Shown piece after piece: positions 35,493 to 47,406 of a stretch of DNA of 64,000 nucleotides (position 1 is the first letter of the stretch; every line of letters starts with the position of its first letter). The stretch is from Ceratorhiza oryzae-sativae (Eukaryota > Basidiomycota > Agaricomycetes > Cantharellales > Ceratobasidiaceae). A program made the translations under genes and the position numbers. The notes beneath the pieces were generated by a model. The model saw nothing but the letters and a program-made list of their open reading frames with translations, was not told the origin of the DNA and searched no databases. Where the stretch lies: assembly GCA_030998015.1 (NCBI GenBank), contig JARWMV010000236.1, forward strand, positions 62,001 through 126,000, given 5' to 3'.

Positions 35493-37199
35493 CTACAGGC
35501 ACTGATAGTAGTAGTCGTTCACCTTCGTGCACGTATAGGGAGACACGCAGGTCGTCGGACCAGTCCAGCCGATCCCGCCGCACTGCCCCCAGTGCGCGGC
35601 CCCGCTGCCGGAGCTCGCGGTCGTGGTCGTCTAGAAGAACGAGCGAGCGGGTCAGCAACTGCGCATACACCCCGGTTTCTCGATTGTCGCTTACCGCTGG
35701 AGCCGACGTGCTGGTCGTCGCGGGCTTCGTCGTGGTGGAACCGGTCGCGACCGACGTGGTGCCGCTGGTCGTGCCGCTGTACGTCGAGCCGATGTCGCCG
35801 AACCGGATGTTCGAGTACACGACCTGCGCGTTCGGGCTCTGGCTCTCGACGTCGGCGGGAACCCCGGACGTCGTCGCGCAGGTTCCGCGAGCGATCCCGG
35901 GCTGGGTCGCCGGCTTGTCCGTCGGGTAGTTAGAGTCGAGCCAGAGCATGTTGGCGGTGTGGTCGTCCCAGATACTGAGGACCAGGACCATCCCGGCGTC
36001 GAACGCCTTGCTCATCTTCGAGAAGCCGCCCTTCTGCGAGAAAGTGTTGGTGTCGCTGAACGCGGTCTTCTGGGCGGAGCAGAACGCGTCGGACACAGAG
36101 TCGTACGTGGACATGCCGGCGATGTTGGTCTTTGAGTTCACGATGACATTGCCGTTCTGGACGTACAGTCGGCGGATCTCGGAGAGCGCGCCGCTGGCGG
36201 TGCCGTCGGCCGTGATGAACTGGGTCACGACCGTGAACTTCTTGGTGGTGTCGATGGTGAAGCTCGAGCCCGGGCCGTAGTAGTTCTTGACACCCATGCG
36301 GTACGAGTTGAAATCGCATCCGGCCTGGTCGCAGGTGCTGGCGCAGGTACCAGCGCTGGAGTCACAGCGGGTCTGCCCTGTGGAAGAGCACGGATGGGGA
36401 GTGTAAGCCGTGGAGATGGAGTTGGCCTCCCAGACGTCCATCTCGTCGCAGCAGGTTCCGTAGCGACCCGTGCCGGAGTTGGCGTCGTTGGACGAGCCGG
36501 TCCAGTTGAGGACGTTGGCCTGCGAGACCGGTGCAAGTCAGCAACTCTTACCGACGCGCGGTTGTATGGTGTATGGAAGCTTACCTCGCCGTTGATGAAT
36601 TTGATGTCTCGGGGGCACTGAGCGTCGCAGTAGCCGGTTCCGTACTTGGCGCCGGCCTTGTTGGTCGAGTATTTGGACAGACCACCGTCGGCGTCCATGG
36701 CCGAGAAGTAGAGAGCACCGTTGAGGCCGCAGGGAAGCTGGCTGACGTCGACGTCGAACGTGAACTCCTGGTTCTTGACCTTGAACAACTGGTAGGTCGA
36801 GTCGTCCGCCATCATGTAGACGCGGGAGCCGATGTTCTTGCCGTTCGAGTTGGTGGTGACGAACTTCAAGGTGAGAGCGTTGCCGCTGGTCGTGATCCCG
36901 TAGGTACCCGAGTAGTCGGCGCCGTCGACTGCGCAGTTCTGTGCGCATGTGACCGGATCCGGGCAGAGCGACGTGTCCCATTTCTGGCCTGTGTAGCAGT
37001 TGGTGTAGCCCGTAGTGGTGTGGACCCAACGCCAGTTGGCGTCGAGAACGATCTTGCCGTTGGATTGAGTGGTGCATCCTCCGGACTTGGTGCACTTTTG
37101 CCAGGGAAGCGCAGGGTGGGTCTCGGCGGTGTTGGTGCCGACCTGCTGAGCGCGCACGGCAGCGAGCAGCGAAAGGGAGAGAAGTACCTTGGAAGTCAT
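35493..37199 (-). CDS. cbh1: GH7 cellobiohydrolase with C-terminal CBM1, copy 1
   Basis: Secreted exo-cellulase releasing cellobiose from reducing chain ends. Exons 37199-36585, 36519-35695 and 35630-35493 give 525 residues. Signal peptide [17 protein letters not shown], then the mature start [17 protein letters not shown]. The GH7 core has the catalytic motif EMDVWEAN and many paired Cys. A Ser/Thr/Gly linker ([20 protein letters not shown]) leads to CBM1 [25 protein letters not shown]. Length and order are normal for fungal CBHI. Both introns (65 and 64 nt) are the same length in the second copy. A TATA box lies 67 bp upstream. The encoded protein is identical to that of the right copy. Confidence 0.95.
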
Positions 37200-37265
37200 T
37201 GCGGGCGAGAGCGATAGAGCTGGAAGACGGTGGGCCGATGCTGTCTGTCGTCTTGCACCAACAAG

Positions 37266-37272
37266 TTTTATA
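37266..37272 (-). promoter_or_regulatory. TATA box of GH7 copy 1
   Basis: TATAAAA on the minus strand, 67 nt before the ATG and at the same distance as in the right copy. Confidence 0.7.
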
Positions 37273-37567
37273 CCAAGGCTGCGCGGAGAATGTCCGGCGA
37301 GCAGCACCGTCGCTCGCGCTCCCGAGGGAGTCCACTCTCGCGAAACATAGCGGTCGAGCGACTCAGGTGGCCGATGCACATTAGCGTCTCCAAGATGACC
37401 GGGTCACGGGCAAGTAATTTTAGGAACTTCCGGGTCCTTGGCTCGCGAGCCGCGATCACGTTCGCTCCGTTTGGCAGGCCAGAAGGATTCCACAAGTCGC
37501 CCCGAGGATGTCTAACTCGACGCCTATATGACACCGAAGATAGCCCGCCAGCAAGAAATGAATCTGC

Positions 37568-37937
37568 TGTCGCGCCTCCACACGGGCCGCCTGCGAGCCT
37601 ATCGGTATACATTCCGTTTCCGCAAATCCAGCTATGCCTGATATCCACAATAATAGCGATCGGCGTAATATTCCAAATCAAGCCTTGTTCGGAAGCTATT
37701 GGTCAAGAGTCGTTCATCGTGGCAGTTGCCACCCAAATTCTGATTCATATGTCTCTTGCCACGTGATTGGCGGTTCTACAGCCAAACCGAAATGCGATTC
37801 AACAGCCGATACCCGGTCTCACCCATCAAATCCTCGACGTAATATGGTGGTGTTGAGTGCAGACAACAGAGCGCAATTATAGTTTATTAATAGTCTTACT
37901 ATCACAAATTGCACCACGATGAAAACGTTCAATCCAA
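37568..37937. other. Spacer between the left GH7 arm and BIG1
   Basis: Unique sequence with no supported gene. It contains the 3' flank of BIG1 and could carry distal promoter sequence of GH7 copy 1. Confidence 0.45.
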
Positions 37938-38934
37938 TCACTGGTTCTTCTTCTCCAAGCTGGGTCCTTTGGGCACTTCTGATCGAATTGGATTTTGGAT
38001 ACTTGCGAGCGCGTTGATGCCAATCATTAGTAGAGGGATAAGCAACCCGAATGCGATGAGCAAGCTGATGAGTAAACCCGGCGTTAGGAGCTGATAGCGC
38101 GCGAGAATACCACCAGTAGGAACAGTTATGTTAGCGGAAAAAGAGGTTGGGTGGTCCGTAAAGCCAGGTGCACTAAGTGAGTTGGGCTGTTGACGCTTGG
38201 TGACAAGGGAGGTATCAAGGCTCCCGGTGCCGAGGAGTATAACAGCGTACGACCCAATCTGCACAGCAATTTCTTCAATATATTCCTGAAGTAATTCGTC
38301 TGAAGGAATGTAAGAGCGATAGACCTTGGCGGATAAGCGACACATACCGTACGAGGCCCACGACTTTTCGTTCGCTTCAGGAAGAGTAAATTGGAGCACG
38401 CGCTTCTGTGAGTTTTCCAGCCTTTGGCCAGGGACCATTCGGTTGACGCGGAACCGCAAAATGTAGCAACATCACTAGCGACAGCCGCGGCGTCGATGTC
38501 ATCGGAAAGGGGAATATACGGGAAATGAGATTTAGAAGCCGCCCCAAGTAAGCGCAATTTTAAATGAGCGTCAGAGGATAGAGAGGCAAGCTGAGTCGCG
38601 TGCAACTAAAGCCGCCCATGAGATCCCAGATGGTACAGCGCAGTCAGAGCACGCACCTTAGGTTGTCCTATGACTACGATTGCGTCGAGTGAGCACAGCC
38701 CTCCATCCTCCAGCAGCGAGTTCATCAGTTCCGTAGGAGAGGGCACGGGGGACACATTGTCCTTGAGGTTCTGAATCGCCAGTGTGCTGCGGTGGGTCAG
38801 CGCAAAACCCCGCATATGTAAAACACTGAATCTCACGAGCGAGATGACCAGACGACAATGGGTGCAGTGTCGTGGAACGCGTTCGCCCAAGAGGACAACA
38901 GAGCAAGGCCAGTTACGATGGATGCCTTTAACAT
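37938..38934 (-). CDS. BIG1: BIG1/VOA1-like V-ATPase assembly protein (one frame break)
   Basis: ER membrane protein of the Ac45/VOA1/BIG1 family, needed for V-ATPase Vo assembly and, in yeast, for beta-1,6-glucan. Exons 38934-38837, 38786-38657 and 38605 onward. Signal peptide MLKASIVTGLALLSSWANAF then HDTAPIVVWSS. Luminal part includes DAIVVIGQPK and LSSDAHLKLRL. The C-terminus has the family signature RYQLLTPGLLISLLIAFGLL followed by a single TM helix and a short basic tail ending KKNQ. A one-base change at the A-run 38458-38461 is needed to join DVATF to RFRVNRMVPGQ. A further short intron near 38340 is possible. It is the only gene I see in the spacer between the two GH7 arms. Confidence 0.8.
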
Positions 38935-41785
38935 GGTGGTCGTGAGTGTACAACACAAGTTTGGATCGAAATTACCTCATACGGGCGCCTAGCTAGATCA
39001 CGTGCTCGTCATCTTGGCCCTCTTCCCCGTTTTCAGCGTCCTCTTCTCATCATTTCCTTTTGCTGTTTTCCGACGGGCTTAAGCTTGTGTTCATTTAAAT
39101 ATTTAAGCAATTTTTGGAAAGAATTATGCGACATGACCACCTTCATGGCAACAGTGCCATGAACTTGACCGAAAGAAAAAGAGCCGCCCGTCCCTCCAAC
39201 AGTGCTGAGACCGGCCAGCCGGGAGGTTTGGTTCTCCCATATGGTGACGTTTTGTGACCACTATGTTTCACATATCCTTTCAATATTGGAGATGGCGTTG
39301 GCATTTACAGAGCGGGGCCAACGATAGACCAGTTTGAATGAAACAAACTGTAAGTCAGAACAAATAGCACTTAAAGCCAATAAAATATCGTGGCATGTCA
39401 TTCTGAAATATTGGACACCATGGGAAATTGGCCAACAGCATCGAGTGAGTCCTTAAACGCATTTACAAGTTCACAGGGATGCTTTGCTGGTCCCAAGCTC
39501 CTGATAGCCTATGTTGGAGACCCCGGGAAGCACTCTGGGATCTGGGATACCTATGCTCGGTTTGGCGGGGATGAGCCAAATGATGCTTGTGAATAGCCCT
39601 TCTGGAATAGGCGTGAATCTCAGACAAGTAAAATGAACAGTTGGTCCCGTTGGTCGAAATGGAAGCCCAGTCGCGAGCCTAGGTGATTTGACCTAGGCCT
39701 CGCACCTATACATTTGCAACATCTTGTATGTATGTGAAGGTAGCGTCACGGATTATGCACCAATTCCAATGAACTGAATCTCGGTTTGTACATCGGCTTT
39801 ACTGAAGGTTTCAGATGCGTAAACGCATGTCGGATAGATACGCAAATGCTCATTATCCCTAGGAGATACTATTTTTTGGAGCATATGACGGGTTCCTTTC
39901 TGGCCATCGGGGGAATTTACGTCGATTATTTTCGGTCGAATTCGGACGGTAGTTCCGGAGTGAGCTCCGATCCACTTTTTGTTGTGGAGCTTCTGTACTG
40001 ACAGAGATCTTGCCGATCACAATTGGGCCCACTGTAGTATGGCTGACCCTTATTTGTCGCTAATCTGAAAAAATAGGATCCTTCAGCTCCACAGACAAAC
40101 CGACGATCTCAATTTAAGTGCATATATCCTAATAGCCTCTCCTACGTAGTCATGATTAGCCCAGTGTCTGGTGGAGCAGCATGCTTTCGCCAGGTATTCC
40201 CCGGGAGTTCCTCTCGCCTTGCCATCCACCTGATGTCCCATATTTGTAGCAATGGTGAGCTGATGAAATATATAGTCGAAACAATTGGTGTATTCGCGTC
40301 ATCCTGGAACTTAAGATCTAATGATGAGGGAATACTCGTGGCTTGAGAGAATTTTGAGGCGTATCTAAAATCTCCTCTTGGGCTACAAGCAGAAGGAAGG
40401 CCAAGTGACTGGGACAAGCAAATTCTGATTTATCATTGCAGTCCTCTATTTGGTGGCTCCGCTTTCGTTCGAAATACCACGGCGCGAACAAGCGGCCGAC
40501 TGAATTATCACGTATGACAGAAATTGTCTACATGCAATGAACACTCATCTCAATACGCCTCCAACCAAGTGTTGAAATCTATACCACGACTATGTGTATA
40601 CATCACGCTATATGCGCGGAGCGCAGTGTGCTTAAGACGAGTAAATATAATATATATATATTCAAGTGTGCGGATGGCTACCTACGGAGCGAAAAAGAGC
40701 TCCTTATATACACGAAAGAGAGACGTTCTAGTACATCGTAGAACGTTAAAGTACGAGATTCGTACTACACGAGTCATACGATTGCTAGTTCATTCTGGTA
40801 TATTCGGTATGTGTTTATGTGTTTATATATATTTGTATTCTACGCCAAGGATCTCATGTAACCACTAGCATACGCTGGCTAAACAGGGCTTGATCCGAGA
40901 AAATGTCCTGTTAAATATATTTAGAACAACTCGACGTTGGGGATAACTTTCTTATCATCTGCAGGTTCGAGAAGCATCGAAGGTCCGGGGCGGCGAAAGA
41001 TAAATGAATCCATGAGTTCTGCCGTGTTTTTACCAGGATACACCTTCATCGACTTTCCACCTAGGCAATGGCAAATCGGGGCTCATATATAGTTGTTGGG
41101 TCAGGGATTAGATTCCTCGAATTCCGCGAGGCCTTATTCAGCGAGGGTTCCGCGGAGGCGTGACTGAAATTTCTTATATATTTAAGAAACGGAGGGAGTG
41201 CAGAGAGTCGATTGAGCCAAGGTCTAAAGAGTACTAGGCGATTCACACGGCACCCAGAACGTGAAATATGTTGTAAGTTCAAACAGCCAATAGGGTCGCT
41301 TCGCGGAGCGGAATCGGGGATAATTTTAAATATGGCGGATTGGTTGGCCAAAAAAGGCACGCGGAACTAATGTTCACGTGGTAACGATTCCGACTGCTGT
41401 TTATGCATCGAGCGTAGCGCCGATGATTGAGTAGATTCCGAGCAGCCTGGCAAAAGATAAAGCGTACTACTCATATGAATAAAGAAGAAGAGGCAGTCCA
41501 CAATCGCTGTAGACCGTCATTGTCGTGGTGGTCGACGCCCAGTCTTCGCGGGAGGCTAATTGTGGAAGGCACCACGTGACAAGCCCGCTCAGTCTAAATT
41601 AGAAACATATCTATTCCATCTTGATTCGCTTAGTGCTCGCGCGCAGCAGCTCGGTGAACTATCGGAAAGCTTCTTACTAGCACGATCTCCATAATTACGG
41701 CCAGCTGACTTGGTCTGGGGCTACGAAGCTCGTCCGCTGGGCTGAAAGGTAGCTCACGCGACAGTATTTTGAAGAAACATGAGCA
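38935..41785. other. 2.85-kb gene-free spacer inside the GH7 inverted duplication
   Basis: Only short open frames, AT-rich segments (for example TATATATATATT near 40650) and no recognised protein. I see no transposon ends here that would explain the duplication. Confidence 0.55.
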
Positions 41786-42080
41786 GTAGATTCATTTCTT
41801 GCTGGCGGGCTATCTTCGGTGTCATATAGGCGTCGAGTTAGACATCCTCGGGGCGAGTTGTGGAATCCTTCTGGCCTACCAAACGGAGCGAACGTGATCG
41901 CGGCTCGCGAGCCAAGCACCCGGATGTTCCTAAAATTACTTGCCCGTGACCCGGTCATCTTGGAGACGCTAATGGGCATCGGCCACCTGAGTCGCTCGCC
42001 CGCTATGTTTCGCGAGATTGGACTCCCTCGGGAGCGCGAGCGATAGTGCTGCTCGCCGGACATTCTCCGCGCAGCCTTGG

Positions 42081-42087
42081 TATAAAA
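42081..42087 (+). promoter_or_regulatory. TATA box of GH7 copy 2
   Basis: TATAAAA 67 nt upstream of the ATG at 42154, inside the duplicated arm. Confidence 0.7.
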
Positions 42088-42153
42088 CTTGTTGGTGCGA
42101 GACGACAGACAGCATCGGCCCACCGTCTTCCAGCTCTATCGCTCTCGCCCGCA

Positions 42154-43860
42154 ATGACTTCCAAGGTACTTCTCTCCCTTTCGCTGCTCGCTGCCGTGCG
42201 CGCTCAGCAGGTCGGCACCAACACCGCCGAGACCCACCCTGCGCTTCCCTGGCAAAAGTGCACCAAGTCCGGAGGATGCACCACTCAATCCAACGGCAAG
42301 ATCGTTCTCGACGCCAACTGGCGTTGGGTCCACACCACTACGGGCTACACCAACTGCTACACCGGCCAGAAATGGGACACGTCGCTCTGCCCGGATCCGG
42401 TCACATGCGCACAGAACTGCGCAGTCGACGGCGCCGACTACTCGGGCACCTACGGGATCACGACCAGCGGCAACGCTCTCACCTTGAAGTTCGTCACCAC
42501 CAACTCGAACGGCAAGAACATCGGCTCCCGCGTCTACATGATGGCGGACGACTCGACCTACCAGTTGTTCAAGGTCAAGAACCAGGAGTTCACGTTCGAC
42601 GTCGACGTCAGCCAGCTTCCCTGCGGCCTCAACGGTGCTCTCTACTTCTCGGCCATGGACGCCGACGGTGGTCTGTCCAAATACTCGACCAACAAGGCCG
42701 GCGCCAAGTACGGAACCGGCTACTGCGACGCTCAGTGCCCCCGAGACATCAAATTCATCAACGGCGAGGTAAGCTTCCATACACCATACAACCGCGCGTC
42801 GGTAAGAGTTGCTGACTTGCACCGGTCTCGCAGGCCAACGTCCTCAACTGGACCGGCTCGTCCAACGACGCCAACTCCGGCACGGGTCGCTACGGAACCT
42901 GCTGCGACGAGATGGACGTCTGGGAGGCCAACTCCATCTCCACGGCTTACACTCCCCATCCGTGCTCTTCCACAGGGCAGACCCGCTGTGACTCCAGCGC
43001 TGGTACCTGCGCCAGCACCTGCGACCAGGCCGGATGCGATTTCAACTCGTACCGCATGGGTGTCAAGAACTACTACGGCCCGGGCTCGAGCTTCACCATC
43101 GACACCACCAAGAAGTTCACGGTCGTGACCCAGTTCATCACGGCCGACGGCACCGCCAGCGGCGCGCTCTCCGAGATCCGCCGACTGTACGTCCAGAACG
43201 GCAATGTCATCGTGAACTCAAAGACCAACATCGCCGGCATGTCCACGTACGACTCTGTGTCCGACGCGTTCTGCTCCGCCCAGAAGACCGCGTTCAGCGA
43301 CACCAACACTTTCTCGCAGAAGGGCGGCTTCTCGAAGATGAGCAAGGCGTTCGACGCCGGGATGGTCCTGGTCCTCAGTATCTGGGACGACCACACGGCC
43401 AACATGCTCTGGCTCGACTCGAACTACCCGACGGACAAGCCGGCGACCCAGCCCGGGATCGCTCGCGGAACCTGCGCGACGACGTCCGGGGTTCCCGCCG
43501 ACGTCGAGAGCCAGAGCCCGAACGCGCAGGTCGTGTACTCGAACATCCGGTTCGGCGACATCGGCTCGACGTACAGCGGCACGACCAGCGGCACCACGTC
43601 GGTCGCGACCGGTTCCACCACGACGAAGCCCGCGACGACCAGCACGTCGGCTCCAGCGGTAAGCGACAATCGAGAAACCGGGGTGTATGCGCAGTTGCTG
43701 ACCCGCTCGCTCGTTCTTCTAGACGACCACGACCGCGAGCTCCGGCAGCGGGGCCGCACACTGGGGGCAGTGCGGCGGGATCGGCTGGACTGGTCCGACG
43801 ACCTGCGTGTCTCCCTATACGTGCACGAAGGTGAACGACTACTACTATCAGTGCCTGTAG
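42154..43860 (+). CDS. cbh1: GH7 cellobiohydrolase with C-terminal CBM1, copy 2
   Basis: Same gene as the left copy, in opposite orientation: exons 42154-42768, 42834-43658 and 43723-43860, 525 residues, secreted. Signal peptide, EMDVWEAN catalytic motif, Ser/Thr linker and CBM1 are all intact. Differences from copy 1 at 42363, 42447, 43397 and 43758 are synonymous (Thr, Gly, Thr, Ala codons), so the proteins are the same. Transcription runs away from the spacer, as in copy 1. The promoters share the TATA region but differ by several bases further up, so expression could differ. Confidence 0.95.
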
Positions 43861-44071
43861 AATGCTCCTCCAGGCATCACCTGCTGTATCCACGATCCGG
43901 TTCAATACATCCACTTTCCGTTCGTCCGAGTTGTAGAGCTTAGTCCTCAAAATGGTCTTGATTACAGCGATATTTTCGGGTGATATTTGCACGTACCCTT
44001 CAAGGACCAAGCAAATGGTGGACTTATGGCTGTTTTCATTATAACTCACGGATCGAAAAGTACACACCGAG

Positions 44072-44340
44072 GGGCCAAAACCAATATTTCAGTCAGAGCT
44101 CTACAACAAATGTGTTTATGGAAAATACATATACGTGTTTGAGCTGGCCTCGCTGAGACAATCATTTCTATTACATCCTGCTTTGAGAGCGCCGATGTCG
44201 AGGTTCCACTAGGCCAGGGGACGAATACTCCTGACTGAATCCCACCCAGATCATCCATGAAGAAGTAGCAACGCAAAGAAGTAGACAGGAGCGCGATGAG
44301 TGCGTATATGAAATATCCCACTGATAGCTGATTGCTGGGG
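44072..44340. repeat. Left arm of imperfect inverted repeat beside GH7 copy 2
   Basis: Resembles the reverse complement of 44403-44660 along its length (shared blocks include ATTTCAGTCAGAG, CAACAAATGT, GAGGTTCCAC, AGGCCAGGGGACG and GCAACGCAAAGA). Spacer 62 bp. It looks like a diverged duplicate of the 3' part of the open frame in the right arm. Confidence 0.8.
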
Positions 44341-44402
44341 TGAGTTGTCGTCCGTATACGCTACAGCAATACCCCTGGTCGTATTCGTAGGCATTATAAC
44401 TC

Positions 44403-44660
44403 GCCCAGGTGATCAGCTATCAATGGGTTATTTAGTATGCGCACTCACCATGGTCCTATATATCTCTTTGCGTTGCCGCTCCTTGATAGATGATATAGGC
44501 GGGATACACTCAGGAGTATACGTCCCCTGGCCTCGTGGAACCTCGGCATCAGTATGTATATAGAAATGCTCGCCTCGCTGAGGCGAACTCAAATATTTAA
44601 ACGCACTTTCCATAAAGACATTTGTTGCAGACCTCTGACTGAAATACTGGCTTTGGCCCA
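44403..44660. repeat. Right arm of imperfect inverted repeat
   Basis: Pairs with 44072-44340. On the minus strand it is part of a 156-codon open frame (44428-44898) with protein-like composition. Confidence 0.8.
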
Positions 44661-44898
44661 TCAGCGTGTAATTTTTGATTAGTGGGCTATAATGAACACA
44701 GCCATAAATTGCAGTACGGGATTTCAGCGTGCGATGCTTGTTGAACCCCCGATGCTTGGCAATTGCCACCAGTTGCCTGTATTGCACATGTGATGGGCGC
44801 GAATAGCCCTCGTGAAGGGTAATTGTAATGCAGGAAAGATGCGGCCGAATGCTGCCGGTGTAGTTGTGTTCTTGGCTGCCCAATATGATCCAGGCCAT
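44428..44898 (-). CDS. Hypothetical open frame, possibly a gene fragment
   Basis: 156 codons. It contains SQYFSQRSATNVFMESAFKY and ERQRKEIYRTMVSAHTK. The 3' half is duplicated, inverted and broken in 44072-44340. I recognise no domain. The first Met (MAWIILGSQEHN) may not be the true start, and the 5' half is weak. It could be the last exon of a decayed repeat-borne gene. Confidence 0.35.
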   Translation of the reverse strand: MAWIILGSQEHNYTGSIRPHLSCITITLHEGYSRPSHVQYRQLVAIAKHRGFNKHRTLKSRTAIYGCVHYSPLIKNYTLMGQSQYFSQRSATNVFMESAFKYLSSPQRGEHFYIHTDAEVPRGQGTYTPECIPPISSIKERQRKEIYRTMVSAHTK

Positions 44899-45223
44899 CA
44901 GGGAAGGCGCCGTTCGAACTTACAGTTCCAGCACACCCGATCTGAGTTTTTACATTCACCCCGGGCTAGAGCGGTTCAAAAAATCAATCGCTACAGATCA
45001 TTTTGACAGGCGTCACATCGCCTTCTTAATACGTGCCTTTCTCATGGCGAGCAGCAGCACCTGCCTCGTCAAGTGCTATTCCCCATTAATTGGCGCTAGG
45101 GATGGCCCCATGTTGTGTCCGCTGAACCTTACTTATACGATTATATGAATCCCCCGGGCTAACTGGCATCCATGGTCGCTTCTATTTCCTCCCCCTGTAT
45201 ACCATTTCGAGGCCCCCAAGTTC
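44899..45223. other. Intergenic before DUF2235 gene
   Basis: No gene recognised; presumably the promoter of the gene at 45224. Confidence 0.4.
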
Positions 45224-47290
45224 ATGCCCAACGTAGCCAACCCCATGGAACCCTCGCTTAAGCCGCCTAACAAACGGCTTTTTGTGTTCTGTGATGGAAC
45301 TCAACAAGACGGTTTACTTGCGTGTATGCCTGCCTAATTATTCATATAATCTTACTCAAGTTGACATCCTAATCGACGTCGTCACAGGGGAAGTTTCCGA
45401 AGACGCGCTCGCATGGGCAAAGCAGCAGGAAGCTAGTCCCGAAAACCCCGCCCCGAAGCCCCGATCCATCACTGAGAAATACGCGAGCAACGTTTTTCGG
45501 TTGTGTAAGTTTATCTAAGGGGAGATTTAATGATCTTACCCAAGGTTATATCCAGCGCGTTGTATCCCCCGCCAGAGCAAGAATGGGTATGTACCCGCAA
45601 AATCTGGATACAGTGTTTGTTCTCACGAACAACTTCAACGATTGGGAACAGAGTATCCCAGATAGTCCTCTATCAAAGTGGTGTTGGTGTCCCTGAGAAT
45701 TTTGGAGGCAATAACTCTCGCCTTCGGACATTGATTTCAGGCACTGCGGTTGGTGGGTAGTATAGTCGGGCCATAGCACCGCCGCTGACATCAAGTGTGG
45801 GAAGCCGCCAAGATCCGAGATGCATACAATTTTATTGTCCAAAATTATGCCCCTGGAGACGAGATATAGTGAGTCTTTGTAAAATGATCACATGTAACTT
45901 AATAGAATTGGTGATGCCTGTTTCCGCTAGTTTGTTCGGGTTTTCAAGAGGCGCATACACTGCGCGAAAAGTTGCTGGGTTGTTGGTGGGTTACCAATAG
46001 TGATCAATTCATGAATTTGGCTGATGTTCATTATTCAGGATACACTTGGCCTCCTCGATAAAAAAGAAATGAGCGTTTTCTTCCGACGCTGGAAAGAACT
46101 TTATGAATCGGTCCGCGCTCCGGAGGACCCGCTACCAAGCCTGGCAGGAGTGTAGATGTGCAGTGAGTTTAGGATTCATTCAAAACAGTACCGTATCCAT
46201 CTAACGTACACTTAGATTTTTGGGAGTCTGGGATACTGTTGGTACGTCTGCGGTCACTTTGGTGAAACTAGACCATTCAGCATGAATGTTGCAGGCGCTG
46301 TCAGGGCTACAGGCATCACTCTCACTCCCGACATACTAGGATTTCAGGATACTAGGTATGTTAGCCTGGTCGGCTTGGAGGATATCAGTAAGCCAGGAAA
46401 CCATCCAGTTTGCCCGAGTGTGTCAAACAAGCCCGCCACGCCATATGCTACCACGAGGAGCGTTATGATTACCTATGTATCCCCTTTGCGCCAGAAGGAA
46501 ACAATGATAGGCTGGCCCAGGTGAATCAATCTCCTTACGCGACTAAAATTGTCTCATATAGTATTTTAACAGGTATGGTTTCCGGGTATTCACAGCGACG
46601 TTGGTGGAGGATATAAAGAACACCAAATTGCCGATATCTCTCTCCTGTGGATGGCGGTAAGAATTTCATCCCCTTTTCCATTAGTTTCACGCTGCTCACA
46701 TTTTTATGATAGGGAGAAATCGAAGACTTGGGTGTCGACTTGGACATGGAGTTTCTGAAAACCCGTCTCTCGCCTGGCGAAAGAGCACTCGAAGTTCACC
46801 ACGAGCATCGTCCCCACCCATTCGGTGTTGGAGATAGGCATGGGCTACTAACAGAATTGATTAAACACGATTCTACGTATTACCATCGTAGTATGTGGGC
46901 TGACCTAGAGCATATGAAACCAGAGCGCCAGGAGCATCTGGATGAATCAACTGAACGGCTCGCTCTCAAAAAAGAGAAAATGCGGACACTCAATCAAATC
47001 GAACAACAATGCTGGGCGTCACGTTGGACGGTATGTCTGGTTCGAGCAATTCATCGAGTGATAAGGTTGATCTGATGACTTGACCCTGTGAACGATATTG
47101 GTTAGCATTATATCAAGAATCCTGTGCAACCTCGAAGTCGAGGAGCAGAATGGAAACCGAGTGCTGTACGTCGATTTTTGTGCTATATTCTAGCGTTCAT
47201 CTGACCAAAATTCGGCCATAGCCTGCTTATCGGGAACACGATGCTCCTGTAGAAGAAGAGAGCCCCGAAATCCTCTTCGAGTGGGACTAA
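45224..47290 (+). CDS. DUF2235-domain protein (alpha/beta-hydrolase-like)
   Basis: DUF2235 proteins share a fold and Ser motif with bacterial type VI phospholipase effectors (Tle1 group); fungal members are widespread and of unknown substrate. N-terminus KRLFVFCDGTQQD carries the family's first motif. Intron-joined exons then give NVFRLS, QIVLYQSGVGVPENFGG, KIRDAYNFIVQNYAPGDEI, the nucleophile motif LFGFSRGAYTARKVAGLL, LDKKEMSVFFRRW, FLGVWDTVG, RHAICYHEERYD and VWFPGIHSDVGGGYKEHQIA with the acidic/His part of the active site. The C-terminus ends PEILFEWD at 47290. I fit about ten short introns without a forced frame error. No signal peptide or TM helix is seen, so it is probably cytosolic. 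Confidence 0.82.
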
Positions 47291-47406
47291 TAATGAGCCC
47301 ATTTCAGAAACATCAACTTGGCGAAACGTGGTGAATTCCCAACTCGGATGGTTATGTACATAATCTATCCTCCACTCCAATTAACATGTATGTGTGCATA
47401 AAGCAT

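Larger units (their letters stand above)
35442..37567 (-). repeat. Left arm of 2.1-kb inverted duplication (GH7 gene)
   Basis: Position l here pairs with 79353-l in the right arm (41786-43911), apparently without gaps across the coding part. Homology ends at about GGTTCAATACA on the outer side and at GAAATGAATCTGCTG on the inner side. Confidence 0.93.
41786..43911 (+). repeat. Right arm of 2.1-kb inverted duplication (GH7 gene)
   Basis: Mirror image of 35442-37567. Upstream of the ATG I count roughly ten differences in about 370 bp; in the coding exons the four I can pin down are all third-position changes. Confidence 0.93.

Noticed and set aside
35930..36319. Long open frames on the plus strand and in other frames over both GH7 genes, up to 266 codons
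   Set aside because: They are Arg/His-rich or low-complexity shadows of the GC-rich GH7 exons, appear in both arms, and resemble no protein.
38935..41785. CRISPR array or transposon in the GH7 spacer as a cause of the inversion
   Set aside because: No regularly spaced repeats, terminal repeats or transposase fragments were found, and CRISPR arrays are not expected in a fungal nuclear genome.
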